Shown: positions 10,346 to 21,326 of the stretch, one piece after another | Position numbering within the stretch: position 1 is the first letter of the stretch | How the letters are laid out: every line of letters starts with the position of its first letter | DNA from: Margaritispora aquatica | Lineage: Eukaryota > Ascomycota > Leotiomycetes > Helotiales > Discinellaceae | Direction: 5' to 3' | Length of the DNA stretch: 64,000 bases | Assembly (NCBI GenBank): GCA_007644065.1 | Contig: VJWN01000028.1 | Location: 1 to 64,000 of the forward strand | Made by a program: the position numbers and the translations under genes | Notes under the pieces: generated by a model | What the model was told of the DNA's origin: nothing | The model's database searches: none | The model's input: only the letters and a program-made list of their open reading frames with translations

Positions 10346-12834
10346 CTATGCAGACAAACCTCGCTTCTCACTTTCTGAAAAGAAGATAACCATGCGCCAA
10401 AGCTTTTTGACCAGAACCTCCGCTTCTTCATCAAGTGCCTACGCAAGCTGTCAGTAAAAAACAATAACCACAATAATGGAACGTAAACTTACCCCCTCAA
10501 GCTGCTCGACCAACTCCTGAGGTTGTTTCTTATCCCTAATGTGATCCTCCACAACCTCCACAAGCAGCTGCTCCTGCACACCCAAATACTCCATAATCTT
10601 TTTCTCAACAAACGGCCGCAGTTTCTCGACGAGAACAGATTCATCCACATACTTCCACTTGACGTCCCAAGCCCAGAGACCCTCTTTGCTTGTGGGAATC
10701 TCTGCGGCGAGTTGACGTACAGCTTTATCCCTCTCCTCATCTGTAAGGCTGGAGTTATCGGCCAAGGGATCGAACTTGATGGGGATGAGGGTTCGCTTAG
10801 CTGAAGCATCTGCGTCTTCTTCGTCCTCCAACAAGCCTTCAACCTCGGCAACTGTTCGTCGAGGAGCAACGGCCTTCTCTTTTTGGACCTTTTGAGCTGC
10901 AGCACCAAGAGAAAGCTTGAAAGGCTGTTGAGTACGACCAGGAGCAATCCTTGATTCTAGTTCCTCTGCCTGGCGATCGAGGAATGAATCCGCCGCGCCA
11001 CGAGCTTGTTCCTTGATCACCGAGCTCCGTCGCTGCTCGATGCTCTCGGCAATACGATCACGCTCATCGGCGGCATTTTCCTTGCTTAAGTCGTGGGAGC
11101 GTTTTCGTTGCCATAAAGACCGATCGGCATAGTATTGATGAACTTTCCTAACCTCCTCGACACTATCGTCCCAGTCACGATGGAATGCAGCATCCTGTTC
11201 TCTGATTGACGATTCCTTGGTTCCTACGCCAGATTCACGTTGCTCTTCGCGAGACATAGCCGCAGTACGCGATCGTTCTCTATTGAGCCAGCGTCGTTCC
11301 TGATCCTGATATTGCTTGAGTAGCTCAGCTTCCTTCTTAGCCTTACGACGAGCTTCTAACTCTTCATCGCTTGCGGAATCATCCTCCTCGTCTCGATTGA
11401 TCCATACATCCCCATTTGCGTTGCCGTTAGTTCCACTTCCATTGACAAATTTGACACTCTGTTGATAATCACGAGGCATTTGCGATCCTTGGCCTTTGGG
11501 TCCTGATGGCGCGTTTGGAACTCCTCGAGGACCAAGAGGAATGTTGTTTGCACCCGCCGAAGGTCCACTCGGAATCGAAGGTCCAGGTGAAGCCAGTCGT
11601 GATGGGCGTGCAGAACCATTTCTCTGTCTCTCCATAGCCTCCATCTCCTCTTCCTTCTTCAACCGCTCCACGTCTCGCCTGGTACTCCTATCTCTGAAAG
11701 CAGCGATCTCCTTGGCCACAGTCTCTCGCATTTCAGCCGGAATGTCTGCTAATTCATCCTCCGCAGCCGACGGGATGTTAATAACCTCAACATTATCTCC
11801 TTGGCTCAGGTCATGCATCATAACATCGACATTTTCGTCCAATTGAACATACATAGGCGGATGAAAGAGTTCGTACAAAGCGGCTTTGAGTCCAGATCTT
11901 GCTGCGTCGAGTCGTGCCTGTGAAGCTGACGAGTCGTCAGGTCGATTCGCTTCCCAATTCTCCAGGTAATTCAGCGAGTTGTCATCCACGAAAACCAGTA
12001 GTTTGCTTTTCTCAATCTCCTTCTCGTTTTCTTTCTCCTTGTTGGTGCCATCACTTGGTGATTGTCGCTTTGTGGGTATCTCAATATCCTTGAGCACTTC
12101 CACCGCAGTTGAAAGACTCTCCGCATCCTCAAACTGGGCAAATCCAAAGGTGCATTGTTTTCCATTGGCATCGGTTGCTCGATCCCACCGCCGTAGACGT
12201 CCAGCAGTGCTCAAAACTCTCTCTATTCCATCATCACCACCACATCCCTCTGTAATTCCTCCAACAAATACAGTTCTCACAATCTCCTCTTTAGTCGGTG
12301 GAACCAAACTCATCATGCTCTCCCTCAATGCCGCCCTCTGTGCCTCCATCCCTCTCTCCATACCCAACCCAGATCTACCACTCGAAGACTGCTCTTGAGT
12401 CTCTCTTCTACCAGGTTGTCCAGCCATTGGCGTGGAGGGCTTTGTTGGACCTGTTCCGAGTCGAATCACTGGCGCAGAGAAGTTGATGTTGGGCATGTTC
12501 GTAGGCCCTTGAAAACTGGCTGGAAGACCACTAGGCCTATTTGCCTGTGTACTGTTGGCTTGTTGCATCCCAGGAGGGGGAGCCGTACCTGGTGCAGACA
12601 TTCCTGGAGGTGCGCCTGTGATAATGTTAGGAAGATGAATCCAAGAGCACAATACGTTCTTACCCATTCCTGGTGGAGGTCCCATACCAGGCGCACCACT
12701 CTGGCCTGGGAAAGCTCCGAATCCTGGAGGACGGCCAAAAGGCGATGCTGGGAGATGTATTAGCTCGTTGAACCAGTCTTAATACATGACAGGGCGATGA
12801 ATGTTTACTCACATCCATAAGAATTGTATGACAT
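10346..12834 (-). CDS. RBM25-like pre-mRNA splicing factor (RRM + PWI)
   Basis: Exons 12834-12813, 12747-12664, 12615-10493 and 10438-10346 encode 773 aa. Order: a Pro/Gly/Met-rich N-terminus with repeated PPGM motifs (about 1-60), an RRM at about 150-217 (VFVGGITEG as RNP2, TFGFAQF as RNP1), a long charged Arg/Glu-rich middle, and a C-terminal PWI domain ending in EEAEVLVKKLWRMVIFF. This is the architecture of RBM25 (yeast Snu71), a U1 snRNP-associated nuclear factor in 5' splice-site choice. The last intron interrupts the PWI domain. Intron 2 (12663-12616) is 48 bp, a multiple of three, with no stop, so its retention would simply add 16 residues. The gene shares a 336-bp bidirectional promoter with the bS21m gene. 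Confidence 0.9.
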
Positions 12835-13170
12835 CTTGAGTGATTTGAGCAGTCGCGTCAGCACTGGAATTATCAACACAGCTCGCTGTAGTTCTGCGAC
12901 GACAAGATGAAGACGTGCAGAATTGTTTTTGTTTGAGGCGCATTTATGTCAAGACAAATGTTGAAGCTTCAACTCCAGCTTCACCTGAAATTCGATGCCA
13001 TGCACGGGCCAGCCCTTTTCCGGCCTAGCTTCGATTATCATCTATAGCCTCATCTGAGAAATCCAAAAGGTTCCAACGTCCATCCAGCTTCACTTTTCTC
13101 AACCTCACCACTGTAAGTTGAAATTTATCCGCAGAACTTCAAATCAATCATCTAACGTTACCAAGCAGTC
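12835..13170. promoter_or_regulatory. Bidirectional promoter, RBM25-like / bS21m
   Basis: These 336 bases between two divergent start codons must contain both promoters and 5' leaders. A candidate 5'UTR intron of the ribosomal-protein gene lies at 13113-13168. No TATA box stands out. Confidence 0.6.
13113..13168 (+). other. Candidate 5'UTR intron of the bS21m gene
   Basis: Consensus GTAAGT donor at 13113, CTAAC branch site near 13152 and AAGCAG acceptor ending at 13168, only two bases before the ATG. All three signals fit fungal introns and the length (56 bp) is typical. Confidence 0.6.
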
Positions 13171-13986
13171 ATGGAGCTTCGAAGAGTGGCCGAAGCGCTC
13201 GTGCGCTCTCATACCTCCCCCTTGGCCACTTTCCTCGCTCCTACGACCGCCTTACGATGGACCTCACATCGCCAATTGCACAGCAGGGTCGCGGGAAACA
13301 GATCTACGGGACGTCAATTCAGCTCTACTTCAACAAGAAACGTGGATTGGTCTCCAGTAACCACCTCTGCTGCACCAGCGCCGACGAAGGAGCCAGTTTC
13401 CTCTTCTAAAACAATACCCGAGGGTGACATGGACCTAGGAGATCTAGTTAGCTCATTGGGATGGGGTGCGCCCAGGAAACAACTAGCTCAATCTCTGTCA
13501 GCAGAGCGGTCGGAATTAGAGCGTAACATGAAGAAGGGGGGCACATCAGCGGCAGACCTTCTCGCAGCAATGTCCTCATCAAGTCCAACCCCGAGCTCGC
13601 GCTTCTCACTCGCTACCGGTCGGGGCGGCAAAGCTGACTTCGGACGCATGCGAACCGACGTGGGAGGACAACAGCCGGCTCCCATGGCTTTTTCATCCTA
13701 TCTGATTCCAGAATCTCCAAAACGGGCATTGATGAAGCTGGGGCCGAGCACGGGACGATCAGTTGACATTGGCGGTGGATCTGTGGACATTGGGCGTGGA
13801 TTTCAGTTGCTGAATATGAGTTGTAACAGAAACAAGGTCGCAAGGGATTTGAGCCGGCAGCGATTTCATGAACGGCCGGGTATGAAAAGGAAGCGACTAA
13901 AGAGTGAGAGATGGAGGAAGAAGTTTAAGGCAGGTTTTGTTGCGGCTGTGAAGAGGGTGAAGGAATTACAAAAGCAAGGTTGGTGA
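13171..13986 (+). CDS. MRP21: Mitochondrial small-subunit ribosomal protein bS21m
   Basis: Single coding exon, 271 aa. The N-terminus is rich in Arg, Ser and Thr and poor in acid (SHRQLHSRVAGNRS), a good mitochondrial presequence. The middle is low-complexity Ser/Pro. The C-terminal 55 residues form the bacterial S21 domain: CNRNKVARDLSRQRFHERPG followed by KRKRLKSERWRKKFKAGF. The long N-terminal extension is usual in fungi. Just before the domain, SVDIG occurs twice in tandem (GRSVDIGGGSVDIGRGF), suggesting a small local duplication. The protein would sit in the mitochondrial ribosome small subunit near the platform. Confidence 0.9.
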   Translation: MELRRVAEALVRSHTSPLATFLAPTTALRWTSHRQLHSRVAGNRSTGRQFSSTSTRNVDWSPVTTSAAPAPTKEPVSSSKTIPEGDMDLGDLVSSLGWGAPRKQLAQSLSAERSELERNMKKGGTSAADLLAAMSSSSPTPSSRFSLATGRGGKADFGRMRTDVGGQQPAPMAFSSYLIPESPKRALMKLGPSTGRSVDIGGGSVDIGRGFQLLNMSCNRNKVARDLSRQRFHERPGMKRKRLKSERWRKKFKAGFVAAVKRVKELQKQGW

Positions 13987-16900
13987 TTGAGAGGCTGTGT
14001 CAAATATCTGTACAATAGGCGATATGGAGGCGAATTGTATCAAAATGAGATTCTATACACAAGGCAACATACATCTTCCAAATCTTGAGTGCAACTGTCA
14101 GTATCAAGATCCGCAATCAAGGAAGAAGTTGATTTTTTGCCTAAGATCCAACAGTCTCTGTCTAAATCTACACGTGTGCCAATTTGTAAATTCCAAATTT
14201 CATTAGCTTCAGAATAACAACATTATCTTACCTGCTCAAACTCTGAACGTTTATCTAATGCCAAAATATTAGTTTCTGCCCTAACTGAATTGTTGGCTAA
14301 ACAAGCTAATTGAAAGATAGTGCTTGTTAAGGGTGTTTTCGGTCCTGTCTTCATTGTCATTTTGTCTCTAGTCCCTTCTGGGGACATCTCCACTTCCCAA
14401 CAACAATTCCAAGTATGATCACAGAAGCAAAACAAATTACCAATTTATATACTTCAACCAAGAAAGTGATAGTAACACTAAGCTCTCATACTTATAATCC
14501 AACCCCTACATGTTTCTCTCGTTCATCCTTTGGTTGTCGCCACGCAATAATGCACTTCACATGACACCTAACTCATGACTTTAATAAGCCAGTTTAATAC
14601 TTCATACCATTCAAAACGGCTTTGTTTAAGAACAATAAGTTAACAAAACAACAATGCTCTGTGGCTCGCAAAATAATGCCAGCTGTTTATATCGCGGGTT
14701 GGTGGCTGGATTTTCCTCTCCTGGATGTTAAGCGAGGAAATCCTTCAATTGAAATTCAAAAATCTCCAAAGATCAGAATTCAAGGTTGAATCATCATTAA
14801 GCTACAAGGCATCATGCTTTGAGACGTGAATAAGGCCATATCATTAAAATCTTGGTAGATATCGTAAATTGACGAGATATCATGATCACGGATTTTGAAC
14901 TATCTCAAGGTCATTACTGTTTAACTTCGTTCCTGGAATCTAAAAACTTCCTCAAGGACCAGTCCACGGAGCAATCTAACGTTGAGCACTGTTCCAGTAA
15001 TCCATCGTTTGAAATTTTACTTCAATCTTTGCCACTTATAGGCAGTAGAGTGGGGAGAGATCCCAAAGCCACCTACACATCCGAGTTATTTATCCAAAGC
15101 TGACTTTTCAATCACCTATTCTTTATAAATATCTCGCAAGCTGGCATCCGATGAAAGAAATCCCACCGCCACAGGCGATTTCCGCCTTCCGACACACTGC
15201 CTGCAGGAAGAAGAAATAATCAGGAGATTGAGGCGCCACTTTAGCATGTGTCTGGGAATCTCCTTCTCTATCGAGCAGTTCAGGCAAGCTTGCGTAGATC
15301 TCCTGTAGCTGTTGATCTTGCCCGGCGCGCAGTCCATCATTGCCGTCGGAGGCAGCAACAATGCTCCGAAATAAAGCTAAGTGAGGCTTTGGAACCATGC
15401 AGTAGTGACAATCATCGGAGGGTTCACCTGTCCTCCGAAGCAGTCCTTTTCAACAACCTTATTTTTGAAATGTCGCTGGCAGCCCGCCACGAGTCTCTGA
15501 TGGCGTTCCTGAGGATAAAAGAATCCCATGGTTCCTTTGCCCCTTTCAGTTTAGAAATCGCCATCAGCACAAAGCATTGCTAGTATCCTTGTTAGTCTGC
15601 TGCCTAGATATCGACTGACCGCATGATTAACAGTTCAGGGGATCTCATTCCATCTTGTTTATTCCTCCGTGCCCCATCTTCTGATACTTACTGCGGTATA
15701 CTTCTGATATTTCAACATATTCTCCTAGTCACCTGTCCCACTACAGCTATAGTTACACAAACTTTAAGCTGTTCTAGGCGGACAAACCTAGCTTGATAGA
15801 CGACTCAGAAAGAATGAAGCGTTGTTCAGTAGTTTTGGAAATAAGAACTTCTGACCAGTGCCACTGACCGTCCTATGTCGTCGATGTCGCCTAGTAGCTT
15901 TCAAGCCTGCAGCCAGAAAAAGCATAACTGCATAAGTCGCACCAACACCAATGCCACCACGACTCGCTACCGCCGCCACCATCTCCCCATGCCAGCGAAC
16001 CACATCAGCCACAGGAAAATACTTTGCTCCAGATCAGACATCTCACCTCATTCGCTTGCATTGGATACTTCAAATCCCATCGAAGGGACCGTTGAAATCG
16101 AGAGTCGAGTATCTAACTGTCGGCAATCAAAATAGGAGAATGTCAGGCTTGGGATTGATGCTCATGTGATTCGTTTTGGATGGCAGGTCATCAGATTTCC
16201 TCTGAACAGAATCCCCCAATCATTTCAGTGGAAATATAGTTGAAACTGATTAGTATTTACCAATTCGTTGGATGTTCAGCCGTCTCTTTCTATTCGTTTA
16301 TTAAAGCTTTCAGGTCCGTCAGCCAAAGGAAATTCCGAACCAATCATCAGGAATTTCCGGATCTGAAGCCTTTTCCGGAGATAGCTCCTAAATCTGGCCA
16401 TTCCGTGAAGAATCTACGATCTGCAACCTCTACCTGTACCAAAAATGCATCAAGCATATGCAGATAACAATATCGGATGCATTTTCTAGCATCGCTTAGT
16501 TAGCGGTCTTCATTACTTCGATCCTAGTTTGAAATTTAAAGGGAGAGATGTTTTGCAAAGAAGACACGCAAGTTTCAAGCGTGACAGCAGGGTTTCCGTA
16601 ATCCAAGTGGAAAGGATTAACGATAATATTTATATTATTCTACTATAATCGTCGAGTGATACCCAGCGGAAGATGGGAATTTTCCATTAGCCAAACTTTA
16701 TTGGGCACCGACTACCAATAGTACATGTGCAAGGTTCCATTGCATGTTGCATGTAGCTAGAAGGATATCTGCAACCACATACCACCTAGACGAGGAGCTG
16801 CTGGACACTCGCCACGAGCTGAAATTCAACATCAGCACCTGCAGACTCTAGCCAAGTTCAAAATTGTGATTGGAAAGTCCGTCTTTCCACTGAGTGGCTA

Positions 16901-19088
16901 ACAGAACTGGCAAGATCTTGTCTAATACCGTAGAACATAGCCAGACACTCAGTGAGGACCTTTGGAGAACTTTATAGCAATAAGCTTTCGCTCTGTTGTC
17001 TGCGAAATCCGAAGTCGTCTATATTCTCAAATCAAATATATCAGTTGTCGTGCAAAGATGGACTCAACGCTCTAGGTAGGCAGAAATTGAACCCTTGATC
17101 ACCAACTTTGAATGAACATGGTATTCGTTCATTACATATTGTGCAAGACAAGAATAGAGGAAATCAATATTCTAACCCTTCCACTATTCTAAAAAGCTGT
17201 CTCTGGTATCAATGCTCGCTCAATCACTCACTTGGTTTTCTTACATAAAATTGTTGAAGAGCTCTCATGATCCAAATTCCACAAGCCAGCGAGGTGCAGC
17301 ATCTTCCTTCAATATTGACGTTTTATAAAATGAAAATTGCCCCTCCGAAGTGAATTATGAGGTGATACAATTGAGTAAATATGGATTAGAAAATTGCAGA
17401 AATTTGATAGCACACTTAGTTAAGCTCATTAGCAAGCCTATGTCACATGACACTTTTAGAACTCTTGAAAGGGGCCGTCCCAATGCGTGGAAAGGGCTTT
17501 GAAATGGAAAATTCCTACCTAGCCTGATTTTGACCTGAGAAATAACTTACTTCTGTTGTCATGTATCCCAGTAAGGCTCTCTATCACTCTTTTGCCCACT
17601 TAGACCAATAGTGAAGCCAGTATCGTGAGGTGCTAGAGCATCGACGGAGCCGGACACTCTTCCGCATCTCGATGATAGCACTGATGAACATAGACCAAAA
17701 CATGCGATTTCTGCGGACAACTACCCGCAGGATATGTCCACAATCTTGTGCCGTAAGGCAATCGCAATAGCTTGGTCCGCTGTGTAGAGATCGATGTTGT
17801 GTATATTCTGCAATTTGGCAATTTCGAACTTGTTGTGATCCCTAATGAGCAATGGTTTGAATATGATTTGATGTAGCAGTTCAAAGCATCGGACATAGCA
17901 TGGTAATGCCTCCGATGTCTTTGAAGCACACCACTTCTAATCCTGCCAAACTAATCGACTCCTCTTTGATTGTGGGTGAAGGGACAACAGTTCAAAGCAA
18001 TTTTGTGCTTGCAACCGTCAACAACTGCCATTGAGGGTTCCATAACTTGACTTTTGAGACAGTGCTTCTCAGAATCTCAAGAGAAGAGAAACATAGATCA
18101 AGCTCGGAATTGGCCGTATCCCATTAGGACCAAATTTGAGTACTACAACCGCGCGCCTGGTTTGTGGCAAATATCAGACAAGGGCTTCGACTATGCCAGG
18201 CTAACGTTCACGCTAAAGGGTCCCGTGAATGAAGAGAGAGAGTCGATGTGCCTGTCTCTCCATGACATGGAATATCTGAAAAGGTCGACCAGTCGATGAC
18301 ATGCGCTTGTTGTAGTACTCCGTGCATCGTTCGCAGCACAGTGCATCGACATAGGAATCTTGGCTTGATACATACCCAGCTAACACGTTTAACATACCTC
18401 GCCCTTACGTTGCTCTTACGTTGTTCTTATCCGCAAAATAAAGCAGGTATTCATGTCCAGGTGGCGTTTTAGAAATCCACATGGCAGCTTGGACGACACG
18501 AATGTGCTCATCGACCACCTGCTTACAATCTGCCCATCATAGGTACCTTAACAATACTTAGAATGCCCTAGCTATCTCGACAACGCGCATCTATTGTTAC
18601 AATAATAGGCACCCTTTTGACGACCTCTTGGCCTACATGTTCCTTGAGAGTTGATGCAGCAAGCCGGCACAATGCAAATTGATACCTGATTCTCAGACAC
18701 CATTCAAAGTAGTTGTGATTCTCGCTCAATCCTCTCACCAGACAGCTCTACAGCGAGGAGGGGCAACTTCTTGCCCAGCAATCCAATCGTTTGTGCTCAT
18801 CGTTGTGGGGTAGGACAATTTGGAGGAGATTCCTCCGCCTGAATCGATACCCATCGAATTGTTCCTTCTCGGTGTGTTTCTCAGGCCATTTTGCTATCCA
18901 TTCAGAGTGAAGAACTATTGAATAAATGACCCCTTGGGCCTTGTTGAATCTTCAATAGTTCCAGATCTTCATCGCTTCTCGTCAATATACCACCAAACAC
19001 CAGCACAACACCAGACTTTTTCAGGGTGTTCTAGTGCATGATTAATTCACAAGACACCAAACAGATGGATTGACGCATCATCTCGAAT
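13987..19088. other. 5.1-kb gene-poor interval
   Basis: Moderately A+T-rich DNA with only short, overlapping frames and no recognised domain. Exceptions worth noting are the possible gene remnant at 15122-15564 (-) and a 74-codon minus frame at 15788-16012 with a hydrophobic stretch (GVGATYAVMLFLAAG) followed by Arg/His-rich residues. Both may be decayed coding DNA. It lacks the extreme CpA depletion of the subtelomere. No telomere-type repeats, RNA genes or terminal inverted repeats were seen. Confidence 0.55.
15122..15564 (-). pseudogene. Possible remnant of a protein-coding gene
   Basis: Two minus-strand pieces look protein-like. One runs 15564-15424 (46 residues, beginning MAISKLKGAKEPWDSFILRN), and a second in another frame ends at about 15122 (containing LQEIYASLPELLDREG and QSPDYFFFLQAVCRK). 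I found no GT-AG intron that joins them in phase and no upstream exon, so a frameshifted fragment is more likely than an intact gene. Family not recognised. It could also be chance. Confidence 0.3.
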
Positions 19089-21326
19089 ATGTCTGCCAAT
19101 TTTCGCAAAATCCGTCCCTCATTCGGTGACAGCGGCGTCTCAGCCAGTACTCCAAGTCAATCCACTTCCGAAAGTACGGGATCTGATCCACGCCGAAACC
19201 GCGGTGAGAAAGAGATTGCTGAAAGTAGTTCTGCTTCCTCCAAACGACGACGAGTCCCTGAATCGGTAACACGCAATGCCTGTCTGAACTGTAAGAAGGC
19301 GCGAGCCAAGGTCAGTACCTCTGAAGATCGCTTGATTCTGATTGATCTTGGGGCATGTTCTGAGACCCATTCCCCTCAATCGCCCAGCGAGGCGGCTCCG
19401 TATGCTAATTGTCTTCAGTGTGATGGCAAAAAGCCATGTAAAAGATGCGCGACCCGAGTAGAAACGTCGGAATGTATCTACGAAATCCATATCAAGCATG
19501 CGAAGGAGGAGTTGGTTAAACAAATCAAGGAGCTTAGGGCTAAAGACCATCTGACAGAACAGATCTTGCAAGCCCTTTCCACCGAGGAGAAGGTACCCGA
19601 AATATTGGATAGACTCAAGCATGGAGAAGCTTACGAGACTATTGTTGAATGGTTAGGTCGTTCCCCGGTGGAGGACTTCGAGACACTCTCGCCCAGAGAA
19701 TCCCATAGATCTACGTTCGATGCAGAGGATCATGATATGGGCGGGACTACGGCCACGTCCTGGTGGACATCAGTAGTGACTGATACTGCTGTTCTAGATC
19801 ATCTATTTCAACTGTACTTCGCCTGGGTGCATCCAGTCCACACTTTGTTCAGCGAAGGGCACTTCGTCGACAGTTACAAGCGACAGTCGGGAACCTTCTG
19901 CTCATCCGTGCTAGTCAATGCCATATGCGCGATGGCGTGTCACCTTCATACTGTCGCGGACAGTGACGAAGTGAATTTCGAGCAGCTTGCTAGAGATTTT
20001 GGCGATGCAGTACGCTCCACGATTAATCCAGAAGACAGGAGCATTACGACCATTCAATCATTCGCTGTCCTGTTCTTGGTAGATTGCGCTCGCGCCAAGG
20101 GATTACGAGCAACTGCATACCTCAAGATCGCTACAACAAACTTGTCTGGCGTCACATATCAAGATGCGGATGGGTTTTCGGATGTATGGAAGAATACCGT
20201 TCGTGGCGTTCGGAATTTGAATATGTCAGTGAACAAAGTCCCAGATGGTCCACGTCAACTAACGCCTCCAGTGAGTGGGCGCAAGTCACATTTCAGGTAC
20301 CTCCAATCGTACGCTCAGCGACTTACGATGTCTTCGAAGAAAATGATGACAAATTTGATGAAGCCAAATGGTACTTCTACCGATTTGTGAATGATCAGTG
20401 TCCTGCGTGGCCTGGATTACTCGCCACGACAAACCGTGAGAAGGCAAGCTTGATGGAGATTATCCAGGACGTCTCAACCATGTTCTACAGCCAACGTGCC
20501 CCGCAGATATCGGCGCAACATGTCATGAAGCTATACAGTAGATACATCGAGTGGCGGGAACATCTTCCTCCCACAATCGGAAATATTGAGGATAACAATA
20601 CCCAAGCGTTGCCCCATGTTTTATCTTTGCTGTTGGTAGTCTCTCTCCCAAAGACACGAGCGTTACTAACACCACAGAATTCTTTACGAAAATGCCGTTA
20701 TCCAATTGTTGCGACCCTTACTTGATTACGACGGATTCCCCTCACAAATGATTGAGGAAACCATCTGGAATCATGCTCAGCAAGGTCTATTTCTCTTGGA
20801 TGAGCACTATCGTGCACAGTACACTTGCCGATACCAGTCGGTACTGCAAATGTTTGCCGTTCTGCATTTGAGTGATACAGTTGCTCGGTTTTTCCCGGGT
20901 GGTATCGAGGGAGGTAGTAAGGATGGTCCTGAGGCGATCCAATTTGGTATGGACGCTTTGATGCAGTCCAAAGTCGGGTTTCCGGTTGCAGGACCACTCC
21001 AGGAGCTCCTTCGTAGAACTGCGACAGACTGTTCCATACGGCTTCCTCAGAATCCAACTGAGCTCATGGTTCCGCAGCCGCTAGTTCGTCAGTTATATGG
21101 TATGGATGACTTCATCAATGCTTGCACTCGACCTTCGTACAGTCAACCAATGCATGAAATCCACCAAAAATATCTCCCAACCATTTCTACAGATTGGGTC
21201 GCTGAAGGTGCGTCTTTTGGATTTCTGCAGCCTCCAACCGGCGCGCGGAGCTTGCGTATCCCTTCGGCAGAGGAAAGGGGCGCACAAAGTCTCATGCAGA
21301 TCAGCAACTTGCTTAACACAAGCTGA
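19089..21326 (+). CDS. Zn2Cys6 transcription factor, large fungal-specific domain
   Basis: Exons 19089-19310, 19419-20224, 20272-20631 and 20678-21326 give 678 aa. The N-terminus is Ser-rich with a basic KRRR patch. The zinc cluster has Cys at 65, 68, 75, 81, 84 and 93. A short coiled-coil-like helix follows (EELVKQIKELRAK), then the fungal-specific middle domain and the conserved strings NHAQQGLFLLDEHYRAQYTC and ARFFPGGIEGG typical of a widespread regulator family often annotated as nitrogen-regulator-like. The first intron falls exactly before the third cysteine, is 108 bp (a multiple of three) and has no stop. The third donor is GTTGGT, off consensus, but it is the only one giving the family sequence LLILYENAV. 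Targets unknown. Confidence 0.88.

Noticed and set aside
11496..11846. 116-codon plus frame inside the RBM25-like gene
   Set aside because: Shadow of the Arg/Glu- and Pro/Gly-rich coding strand.
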